Shown in pieces: positions 33,329-41,018 of a DNA stretch of 64,000 nucleotides. The stretch's first letter is position 1; every line of letters starts with the position of its first letter. Under the pieces are notes generated by a model. It saw only the letters and a program-made list of their open reading frames with translations, did no database searches and was not told the origin of the DNA. The translations under genes and the position numbers were made by a program. The stretch is from a bacterium. Its GTDB lineage: Bacteria > Bacteroidota > Bacteroidia > Chitinophagales > Saprospiraceae. Where the stretch lies: contig JANSXW010000007.1 of assembly GCA_024742755.1 (NCBI GenBank), forward strand, positions 20,013 through 84,012. The letters are read 5' to 3'.

Positions 33329-33978
33329 GCTTTTTTCAGCTCAAAGACCCAGTAATCGAACAAGCCGCCGGGCTTCAGCAGTTGTTTGCGCAAGATGCTG
33401 AAGCCCGCTCCTTTCACCTGTGCTTCGTACTGAGCCAGGGTATATTGATGGGGGTGGAGCACATCTCCGGGAACCGCAGCGAAAACCGGTTGCAATACCG
33501 GATAGCGGTGGGCATCGACGGAAAGCCAGCAGGTGCCATCGGGTTTGAGTGCTTGCTGCAACCGCAACAGGGCCCGTTGCATATCTGCGACGTGATTGAT
33601 GACGTTGAGGCAAAAAATGTAGTCGTACGCGTCCTCTTCCTCCAGCCCCTCCAACGCCATTTGCCGAAAGGCGACCCCGGCATACTGTGCAGGCTGAAAA
33701 TGCGGCAGCGCCTGATAGCGCTCCAGAAGAGGGTCTATAGCGGTGACAGCCGCACCATCGAGCACCATAAAAATGCCCGCCGGCCCACAGCCAGCGTCCA
33801 GCACTTTGCTCCCCGGCGGCACGGCTATGCCCAGTTGCTCTATTACGCGCTGCCAGTAAGCGGCTTTCTGCGCCAGGTAAACTGCCGGCGTTTTTTCCGA
33901 CAAGTAGCGCTTCCACCAACGGATTTCCGCCCATTGCGCGATTTTCCACCTTAAATTAGAATGCTGTTTTTTTGCCAT
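33325..33978 (-). CDS. Class I SAM-dependent methyltransferase
   Basis: The protein has 217 aa from the ATG at 33978 (MAKKQHSNLRWKIAQWAEIR); the track's longer form begins at a TTG. Motif I is VLDAGCGPAGIFMVL (about 66-80), and the acidic end of strand 2 is VTAIDPLLERY. The post-I/motif IV region is YDYIFCLNVINHVADMQRAL, followed by LKPDGTCWLSVDAH. It belongs to the UbiE/BioC-like Methyltransf_11 fold, substrate unknown. It is transcribed divergently from the Smr gene with a 54-bp gap, so the two promoters overlap. Its stop shares bases with the small Lys/Cys gene. Confidence 0.87.
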   Translation of the reverse strand: MAKKQHSNLRWKIAQWAEIRWWKRYLSEKTPAVYLAQKAAYWQRVIEQLGIAVPPGSKVLDAGCGPAGIFMVLDGAAVTAIDPLLERYQALPHFQPAQYAGVAFRQMALEGLEEEDAYDYIFCLNVINHVADMQRALLRLQQALKPDGTCWLSVDAHRYPVLQPVFAAVPGDVLHPHQYTLAQYEAQVKGAGFSILRKQLLKPGGLFDYWVFELKKA

Positions 33979-34000
33979 GACCGGTGAGCGTCGTACTTTG
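33971..34000 (+). promoter_or_regulatory. Promoter of the DUF2027-Smr gene
   Basis: TTTG (33971-33974), a 19-nt spacer and TACTTTG (33994-34000) lie 33 bp before the ATG at 34033. The layout is nearly the same as that in the CRISPR leader (TTTG-N20-TACTTTG). The -33 element overlaps the start codon of the divergent methyltransferase. Confidence 0.5.
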
Positions 34001-34032
34001 TGAGCGTCCAAAGATAATGAAAATAAAAAGCC

Positions 34033-35082
34033 ATGCTCGTATCAGTGGGTACGCGGGTGCGTTTGGTCCACTTGCGTGAAAACGGGGTTGTCACGGAGCT
34101 CCTCCAGGAGGAGGGCATGGCGAGGGTACGCCTTGATGACGGAGACGAAATCCCGGTTTTTCTGGAGGACCTTTCCCGGCCCGACCCTGCACCTTCCAGC
34201 AAACCGCCCGTAAAAGCCAAATTCGTGCCGGGCAAGCAGGACAAGGTGGAAACGCCCCCGGAGCGCCCGCCCATCGAGAGCCAGTACCTGATCATCAAGA
34301 GCAAAGGCATCCAACTGGCTTTTGACCCGCTGCCGGAACCGGACGGACAGGTGCGCGAATACAATATTTACCTGCTCAACGATACCCGAAACGACTATCT
34401 TTTCACTTTTGAGCTACAGCTTGACGGGCGCGTGGCACACCGGGAAAACCACAAGATTGACCGTACTTCCTATGTGCCGGTCGGGCAGCTCCATTTCGAC
34501 CAGCTCAACGATGCCCCCACCGCAGTGGTCACCTGCTGGCGCCTGACCACCTCCGGCACCGGCCCAAAAACAGAGAAGACGCTGCGCATACGCCCCAAGC
34601 AGTTTTTCAAGCGGACCAAAACGGCTCCCCTGCTCAACCGGAAAGTCCATCTGTTCCTCGTTTTCAGCCCCGACGAGGACCAGCAGCCAAAACAGACGGA
34701 AGCAGAAGACCTCAGGGATTACACCCGCAAAAATTCACGCCCCAAACCCGAGTGGCAGGACATCCGCACCCGTATGCCCCACGAGGTGCTGGAAATGGCT
34801 GAATTCATTCCCGAAATAGACCTGCACATCGAAGAGCTGCGCGGCGACTTTAAGAAGCTGAGCAATGCTGAAATCCTGCGCATACAGCTATTCCACTTTG
34901 ACCAGTATATGCGCAAGGCCATCCGCTTGGGGGTGGAGCGGGTGTTTATCATCCACGGGATCGGCAAAGGCAAGCTGCGGGATTCGATTGCGAGCCGGCT
35001 TATTCAGATGCCGGAGGTCCGCTCTTTCCGCAATGAGTACCACCACCGGTACGGGTATGGGGCTACGGAGGTTATTTTTTAA
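34033..35082 (+). CDS. DUF2027 and Smr-domain protein
   Basis: The 349-aa protein has an N-terminal beta-barrel-like region (about 1-50; VGTRVRLVHLRENGVVTELL), a DUF2027 beta domain (about 85-215) and a C-terminal Smr domain (about 255-349). The Smr motifs are EIDLHIEEL (the DLH motif) and VFIIHGIGKGKLRDSI (HGxGxG). Smr domains, as in the MutS2 C-terminus, are nucleases acting on branched DNA or on RNA at collided ribosomes; no MutS core is present here. A 112-bp piece closely resembling nucleotides 34770-34881 occurs alone at 50712-50823. The gene converges with, and overlaps by 4 bp, the TPR-HTH regulator gene. Confidence 0.9.
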   Translation: MLVSVGTRVRLVHLRENGVVTELLQEEGMARVRLDDGDEIPVFLEDLSRPDPAPSSKPPVKAKFVPGKQDKVETPPERPPIESQYLIIKSKGIQLAFDPLPEPDGQVREYNIYLLNDTRNDYLFTFELQLDGRVAHRENHKIDRTSYVPVGQLHFDQLNDAPTAVVTCWRLTTSGTGPKTEKTLRIRPKQFFKRTKTAPLLNRKVHLFLVFSPDEDQQPKQTEAEDLRDYTRKNSRPKPEWQDIRTRMPHEVLEMAEFIPEIDLHIEELRGDFKKLSNAEILRIQLFHFDQYMRKAIRLGVERVFIIHGIGKGKLRDSIASRLIQMPEVRSFRNEYHHRYGYGATEVIF

Positions 35083-36947
35083 AGTGGCTCCTCACCTGTA
35101 CGCTGAGTGAATTGAAAGAACAGGCTTCTGATTTTCCGGGAAAGTTTCTTTTTATCTTCTATACTAAGTTGTTGTGCCAAACGGATCTTAGCCTTTTCTA
35201 CCCCGCTAAGCGTTACAAACAGCATTTCGCTGATTTCCTGGTTGTTGAAGCCAAGTGCGATGAGTACAATGTACTGCAATTGCCGTTTTGAAATATCTGG
35301 ATATTTGCGCAGCATATTATCAATAAATCCAGGGTAATTCTGATTAAAATCCAATAGAAAATCCTCCCATACCGGTTCTTCCCTGAAAGCCATTTCTACT
35401 TTCCGGACAAGCATAGATGTATTGCGCCGGTAACGGCCGCAAATATCCAGAATCCTGGCTCTCAACTGGTTAGACTGTACCGACTGCTTAAGCAACCGGT
35501 GTTTGTGCCGCGCCAGCTCTTCGTGCCTCATTTTGCTTAAGGCTTCAAGCTGTTGTTGCCGAGCTTCCAGCGCCTCTTTTTTATATTGCATCTTCTGCCG
35601 ATAGAAGTAAAAAAGGAAGAAAAATAACACCATAATAATCCCCAGGCCAAAGGCGATCCTTTTGTTGTAGCTGGCACGCTTCAGTAACCATACTTTTTCC
35701 TTTTCCTGTTGTTGCAGCATTTTCTGATACTGACCGACCCGATAACTGGTGGTCATATCCGAAAGTATGCGACGATTGCTCCTTCGGACGAGGCTGTCTG
35801 CTAATTTCTTACTTATAAGCATATCGTCAAGCGCCTGTTTGTACTTACCGAGCTGCTGGTAAGCCTCCGAGCGAAGTTCATACATTTCAAGTGTCGCTGT
35901 TGTATAGAATTCTCCGCAGTTTATCCCTTCTGTCAATAAAGCTAAGGCTGCTTTCGGTTGTTGCTCCTCAAACAGACGCAAGCGGCTGTTCCAAATCGCC
36001 CAATCCGGATCACACTCCAGCCCTTCTTCCTCATAATATGCCCTATAGTCTTCCAGGTATCTACGCAGTTTTTTCCAGTCTTGTTGCTCATAGGCATAAT
36101 CTATGCTTTCAGCAAGCAGGTAATGCTGCCCGAACTGATGTCCCTGGGCTAAAACCCATGCAGTATCAAGGTGATTCTGAAACGCCTCTTTATCTTTAAG
36201 CTCCCGATAGACCTGAGCCACGTTAAAATGGCTCAGATAACTCAGATAAGGATAATCCTGCAATTGAGCAGTATCAAGCAGAGCCTGAAAGACCTGTACT
36301 GCCTGCCGGTAATTTTCCTGCTTCTTATGGATAATACCTATATTCAAACGGACCACACTCCGGCTTCTTGCTGCATAGGGGGTTGTGGCGTATTCGCCAT
36401 GCTCTAAGGCCTGCTTAAAGTACTGCATGGCAGTCTCGAAATACTGCGTTTTCAAATAAGCAACCCCAAGGTTAGACAAATTGGAAAGGGCAACAGCCGG
36501 ATGCTTCTGAGCATCCAGTAAATTAATGGACTGTTCTAAAAATTCAATCGCCTTTTCGAAATCTCCTTTGGCCAAGTGGATATTGCCCAGCACTCCCAAA
36601 TCAGATGATAAGTAAAAGGTATCCGAGAGCAGAGAATCGCACCTGAGTGCCAATTTGACATAATGGAAAGCCGTATCAAAGACACTTCTTCTCACTGCCT
36701 GATTAGCCCGGTGGTTATAATAATACTGAGCATGAAGCGAAAAGGGGGCCGGAGAGACATATGTTTTTTCATAAAATCTCAACAAACATTCTGCCTCCGA
36801 ATTGCCCTGAGCATCGATTTGTACGATATGGGAAATTAATTCTTCAGCTGAAAACCCATCTGGCAATCCATATATGATTTCCTGGCAATCGGCTGCCAGT
36901 AACAGAGGCAGGAAACTCATCCAAAAAACGACTACAACTCTACGCAT
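35079..36947 (-). CDS. TPR-membrane-HTH transcriptional regulator (LuxR-like C-terminus)
   Basis: The 622-aa protein has a signal-like N-terminus (MRRVVVVFWMSFLPLLLAAD), six or more TPR repeats (about 90-400), one membrane segment (about 425-447, FGLGIIMVLFFFLFYFYRQK), a coiled coil, and a C-terminal LuxR/GerE-like HTH (DISKRQLQYIVLIALGFNNQ, EISEMLFVTLSGVEKAKIRL). This periplasmic-TPR/cytoplasmic-HTH layout is common in Bacteroidota one-component regulators. It is divergent from the secreted-protein pair at 37245-40903, 297 bp away, which may be its target. No clear promoter or operator could be assigned in that gap. Confidence 0.85.
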   Translation of the reverse strand: MRRVVVVFWMSFLPLLLAADCQEIIYGLPDGFSAEELISHIVQIDAQGNSEAECLLRFYEKTYVSPAPFSLHAQYYYNHRANQAVRRSVFDTAFHYVKLALRCDSLLSDTFYLSSDLGVLGNIHLAKGDFEKAIEFLEQSINLLDAQKHPAVALSNLSNLGVAYLKTQYFETAMQYFKQALEHGEYATTPYAARSRSVVRLNIGIIHKKQENYRQAVQVFQALLDTAQLQDYPYLSYLSHFNVAQVYRELKDKEAFQNHLDTAWVLAQGHQFGQHYLLAESIDYAYEQQDWKKLRRYLEDYRAYYEEEGLECDPDWAIWNSRLRLFEEQQPKAALALLTEGINCGEFYTTATLEMYELRSEAYQQLGKYKQALDDMLISKKLADSLVRRSNRRILSDMTTSYRVGQYQKMLQQQEKEKVWLLKRASYNKRIAFGLGIIMVLFFFLFYFYRQKMQYKKEALEARQQQLEALSKMRHEELARHKHRLLKQSVQSNQLRARILDICGRYRRNTSMLVRKVEMAFREEPVWEDFLLDFNQNYPGFIDNMLRKYPDISKRQLQYIVLIALGFNNQEISEMLFVTLSGVEKAKIRLAQQLSIEDKKKLSRKIRSLFFQFTQRTGEEPL

Positions 36948-37244
36948 TCTTATCCAAAGAGGGTTATTACCACAAGGTAAATTGATTAACGTTTAGCGTA
37001 CTGTTGTTCCGTATTTGCTTAACTGCCTCAAAGGTACACCAAAATCACCAGTCTGAAAAAGCACCTTCCAATCAGCATAATAAATTTATTTTCAATTAAT
37101 TACACCCAATTGTCCGGTTTCCTTCCTCGAGCTTTTCGATGAAAAGTTTGAAATTCCAATAGTTGCGAAATGATATTTATGGCCTGATGGCAGTATACAA
37201 AAGCCCAATATTTTTCATCCTGTTTTTCTAATGAACCGTCCATC

Positions 37245-39098
37245 ATGCGAAGTTTAGTACAAGTCATTAGCACCCTGTTACTCCTGCTTGGGCCCTCTCC
37301 TGCATTTGGACAGGAAACACAACTCACTCCTCTTCAGCAATTGCTCATCTGGGAACATACTCCGGAAGAAGAACTACTGGCAACGCTTGGTGAATCCTAT
37401 CGCCCAATCATTAATCGCTGGGAGGCATGCCTTTCCGCAGGGGAATGTAACAACCTACCTACTGACAAAATACAGGCTATGCTTCAGGCGAGTATTCAGA
37501 AGCAATTGTACGATAGTGCACGTGTGGCAGAACAGTACCTGAACCTGGAGAAATGGCTCTTACTCGATACACTTAAAACCTATGCCCCCACACTTGCAGC
37601 AGACTCTGTAACCAGGCTCACCTCTAAAACCAGCCCGCTTCCCCAGGTTAAGAAGCTTTTATTGCCTCGGCCCCAGCCGCCAGCCCCGCTTTGGCTAAAA
37701 GTGGCAGACGACCTGCTCGTGAATACGGTTGAGGAAGAAGCTATTGAAACGGCCGTCCAAATGATCAAAACGGAACTCCAAAAACTGAAAGAAACCGATA
37801 CGCTGATTCATATCCTTTTCCCGGAGGTCAGCCGTCAAATACAAAACTACTCAGCGCGCATGCCCGCTACGCTGGCCATTCAACACTTTAAGGCAGCGCT
37901 GATCATGGATTATCAGCAGTTGGACGCCCGTTTCCCATTCGCTTTGCAACAGATGGGGCGATTAGACAGCCAAAGCGTTCAGATTATTGAAGAAGGAGAG
38001 TATTGGCTGGACCGCTACTGGCAGGGACATATCGAGCCACCTGTATTTGCAGATGATGCCCCCAGCAGTCTATCATTCCCTGTCAATAACTGGCTCACCT
38101 TCCTGAACGGTGCCTTCAATATAACTGCAGATCAGCCCTTGCACCCAATTGCGGTCAGGCAGCTCAGAGAGCGTGGTCGGCTCACTCAGCTTTGTAATTG
38201 GTGGGCGGGATTAAATGCTACAGCCACTACCTTCTCCCCTGCCTTACTTAATGATCTTCCGTACAAATACGCACAGGGTATGATCAGCTACCACCAGTTT
38301 ATCCGCAATGCCCGCATCCAAACAGGTACATCCCCGAGAGCAGATTTGTTAAAGGACTACATCAAAACTTTCCTGGACCTAAGAGGCTGCTTCCTCTCTC
38401 CTAAGGATGCGCTGGAGTCAGAACAGATCCTTAATGCAATCGCAAACCTCAGGTACAATAGCAAATCCAAACCTGCGCAGCATAAAGCGCTTATGGGCAT
38501 AGCCGAAACACTCGAACTCGATAATCACCCGCTTGTACTTTTACTGGGCAATCTTGCCCTACAGGATGACCTCGATGACTTCCAACAAACCCTAAAGGAA
38601 ATTTACCTCCCTCATGCCAGCTTTTCCAGTTTGCGCAAAAACAAAAGAACCTATCTGCTGATGGGCTATGCCGGGCTTCATTCAGGACTTGAAACCAGCC
38701 TTCACCCCGACCGCAACCTCAAAGGCTTACACACGGCTATGGGGATTTGCGCAGGCCCGGCAGTTAGTATCGGCACGGGTAAATTCGCACACACCTTTTT
38801 GCTGCAGCTCATTGACCTCGGGGCTCCTTTTTCGTTTCTAATCAGAGATGCAGCGGAAATCCGGAGCGGGCAGTTTCCGGAAACTATCAATCTCGAGGCT
38901 GTGCTTTCTCCTGGAGCAGGGTATTTCCTGGGGCTCCAAAACACTCCGCTCAGCCTGGGGCTAAGCGCAGCTATGGTCAATAATGGCCGGACAGACCCAA
39001 GTGGCCTCGAAACCGATATACTCAGGTTCAACCTCGGGTTGTACCTCGATTTCCCCATTTACACATTAGCCCAAATCCGTCATTCATTTACTCATTAA
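37245..39098 (+). CDS. Large secreted protein with barrel-like C-terminus, unknown function
   Basis: The 617-aa protein has a signal peptide (about 1-24, ending SPAFGQE). The body to about residue 480 is mostly helical, without recognised motifs. The last 125 residues alternate short hydrophobic strands (HTFLLQLIDLGAPFSFLI, LSPGAGYFLGLQNTPLSLGL, ILRFNLGLYLDFPIYTL), as in a partial outer-membrane barrel or a surface-assembly domain. It probably forms a unit with the next gene, 11 bp away. No family is named. The divergent TPR-HTH regulator is the obvious candidate controller. Confidence 0.6.
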   Translation: MRSLVQVISTLLLLLGPSPAFGQETQLTPLQQLLIWEHTPEEELLATLGESYRPIINRWEACLSAGECNNLPTDKIQAMLQASIQKQLYDSARVAEQYLNLEKWLLLDTLKTYAPTLAADSVTRLTSKTSPLPQVKKLLLPRPQPPAPLWLKVADDLLVNTVEEEAIETAVQMIKTELQKLKETDTLIHILFPEVSRQIQNYSARMPATLAIQHFKAALIMDYQQLDARFPFALQQMGRLDSQSVQIIEEGEYWLDRYWQGHIEPPVFADDAPSSLSFPVNNWLTFLNGAFNITADQPLHPIAVRQLRERGRLTQLCNWWAGLNATATTFSPALLNDLPYKYAQGMISYHQFIRNARIQTGTSPRADLLKDYIKTFLDLRGCFLSPKDALESEQILNAIANLRYNSKSKPAQHKALMGIAETLELDNHPLVLLLGNLALQDDLDDFQQTLKEIYLPHASFSSLRKNKRTYLLMGYAGLHSGLETSLHPDRNLKGLHTAMGICAGPAVSIGTGKFAHTFLLQLIDLGAPFSFLIRDAAEIRSGQFPETINLEAVLSPGAGYFLGLQNTPLSLGLSAAMVNNGRTDPSGLETDILRFNLGLYLDFPIYTLAQIRHSFTH

Positions 39099-39109
39099 AA
39101 ACAACAAAT

Positions 39110-40903
39110 ATGCTTTTTAGAAAGGCTTTACTCCTGTGTCTCAGTTTCTGGATCCTGACGGTCCATACTATTGCTCAAACCAGCCAGCAGGCGGTATCTT
39201 TCACCAACAAGGGTACTGAGAAAGTGTGGGCTTACGCCTACCATGAAGGCTGTTTTGAAAGCGCTATCCCTGCCCTGTGCTATAATAGCCAACTGGACGC
39301 CGGACAAGAAGTAAGTTATACCCCACCTGATATTATCCGCAACTGGGACACCTTCAAGGAGGTATTTCAATTTGTAGGGGACGCGCTGATGATTGTAGCC
39401 GGGCTGGTCGTCACCGTTGTCACTGCAGGGGCCGGTGCCGAGGTGGAAGCGGGTGCTATTGCTGAGGTAGCGGCCACTACCGGTGCTGAAGCTGGCCTTG
39501 ACGCCGTTGACGCTGCAGAAGCTATAGAAACGGCCGCCGAAACCACCGAAATGTCTATTGAATCCACGTCTGAAGTAGCTACCGAATTCCCGGAAGTGTT
39601 TAGTGCAGCGGAGGAAGGCGGAGATACAGCAGCAGATATGGGCAGCGAAGCACTCACTCAAACAGAGGGGCAAACAGAAGACCTTGCTGAGGATGCCGCT
39701 GATACAGCTGATGACGCTGCCGATGGTGAGCAGAGCGACTCCGGCAGCGATACAGACAGCGACTCCGATAGTGGGGATGATAGCGCTGACGATCAAAACG
39801 ATAATGATGCTAATAGTCAGGATGAGGACACAGACAATGAGGGCGATGACGAGGAGGATGAGGACGAAGATGACTGCAATTCCAACGCTTCCTCAGCCAC
39901 ACAAAACCTCACCAAAGCTAAAAATGCCATATCAAAAGCTAAGAGCCTGTACAAAAACATCAAAGCGAAAATCCCTGACCCCATGAAAGAGACTTTTAAA
40001 GAACTCCGCAGTCAGTATCAATTTGTCAAAGGCCCGGCAGAAAAACTATATGCCAAAGTCCTCTCTGATGATGACGGAGGAAGCGACCACCCTATTGACT
40101 ATGAGTCTGATGCCCCTCCTACCGATGATATGGCCTGCGAGCTTAAAGCGCTCAACAAAATCGCAAAAGACGCCAAAAAACTAACGGACAAGGGGTTCAA
40201 ACTGATTAAGGATTTGGATAAAGAAGACCGCCAGAAGGTTAGCCACCTTTACTCATTAGTCCATATGGGGCTCGGGCTCCCTGTACCCATTCAGACTTGG
40301 AGCAAAAACCGGGAATGGGCCTATGTGGTAGAAAGCGAGGGTGCACTTTATACCGCTAAAGCAGGGCATATTTCCCTGGACGGCAACACGTTTGAACTCA
40401 TCTGGTACCCTCCCGGAGATACGACCGGCAACCATGATGTATACTGGGCTAAATATGCAGGCCCCACTTACCCCGCAGGAACCTATTATAAAGGCAATAC
40501 CCAGCCCCTTCCTCAGGTTGAAAACTTGCAGGAAAGTTATACCGTTGACAATAACAACCTGATTTCCGTTAGCAAAGTAGCCAGAACTAACAAAACCATT
40601 CAATTCTCGCTCAAAACCAACGAAAGTGTAACCTGGTGGAAAGGTATTCAGGTGTTTTACCATACCAAGGATGGGTCCATAAAATCCCAAATTATCCAAA
40701 CCCAGGGTGATGACCACCAGGTATGGGGCGATGTTATCGACTTATCCGATGTTGACCCTTACCCACCTCTGACGGTACAGTTCTGGAAAGCGAAAGCTTT
40801 TGGAGTACATACTCAGGTAGGCAGTGACACCTTCTCTATTGAGGATATCATTAACAAAGATGGCAATGGCAACACCGTAGTCTTCTTTTGGGAAAACGAT
40901 TGA
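39110..40903 (+). CDS. Secreted protein with Asp-rich linker, unknown function
   Basis: The 597-aa protein has a signal peptide (about 1-23, ending HTIAQ). An N-terminal beta region holds paired Cys (about 25-75; GCFESAIPALC). An Ala/Gly-rich hydrophobic stretch follows (about 88-130; LMIVAGLVVTVVTAGAGAEV), then a strongly acidic low-complexity linker (about 180-262, dominated by D, E and S). Next come a helical segment (NLTKAKNAISKAKSLYKNI), and a beta-rich C-terminal 200 residues with several Trp. The hydrophobic patch followed by an acidic linker is reminiscent of pore-forming or calcium-binding exoproteins, but no family match is claimed. The gene follows its partner by 11 bp and ends in a strong terminator. 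Confidence 0.6.
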   Translation: MLFRKALLLCLSFWILTVHTIAQTSQQAVSFTNKGTEKVWAYAYHEGCFESAIPALCYNSQLDAGQEVSYTPPDIIRNWDTFKEVFQFVGDALMIVAGLVVTVVTAGAGAEVEAGAIAEVAATTGAEAGLDAVDAAEAIETAAETTEMSIESTSEVATEFPEVFSAAEEGGDTAADMGSEALTQTEGQTEDLAEDAADTADDAADGEQSDSGSDTDSDSDSGDDSADDQNDNDANSQDEDTDNEGDDEEDEDEDDCNSNASSATQNLTKAKNAISKAKSLYKNIKAKIPDPMKETFKELRSQYQFVKGPAEKLYAKVLSDDDGGSDHPIDYESDAPPTDDMACELKALNKIAKDAKKLTDKGFKLIKDLDKEDRQKVSHLYSLVHMGLGLPVPIQTWSKNREWAYVVESEGALYTAKAGHISLDGNTFELIWYPPGDTTGNHDVYWAKYAGPTYPAGTYYKGNTQPLPQVENLQESYTVDNNNLISVSKVARTNKTIQFSLKTNESVTWWKGIQVFYHTKDGSIKSQIIQTQGDDHQVWGDVIDLSDVDPYPPLTVQFWKAKAFGVHTQVGSDTFSIEDIINKDGNGNTVVFFWEND

Positions 40904-40910
40904 ACCGACT

Positions 40911-40955
40911 AAAGATTGGCCTGGCCGGGAGCAATGCCCGGTCAGGCCGATCTTT
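40911..40955. terminator. Bidirectional terminator between convergent operons
   Basis: A 19-bp stem (AAAGATTGGCCTGGCCGGG pairing with CCCGGTCAGGCCGATCTTT, only two G-T wobbles) has a 7-nt loop. The A-run at one end and T-run at the other allow it to stop both the 39110-40903 transcript and the fimbrial-type cluster transcribed towards it. Confidence 0.85.
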
Positions 40956-41018
40956 AGCCTGCTGAATCGTTCTTGGGGGGTTCCTGTGAAGTGGCAACTT
41001 TAATAGCCCAGGGTGAAA

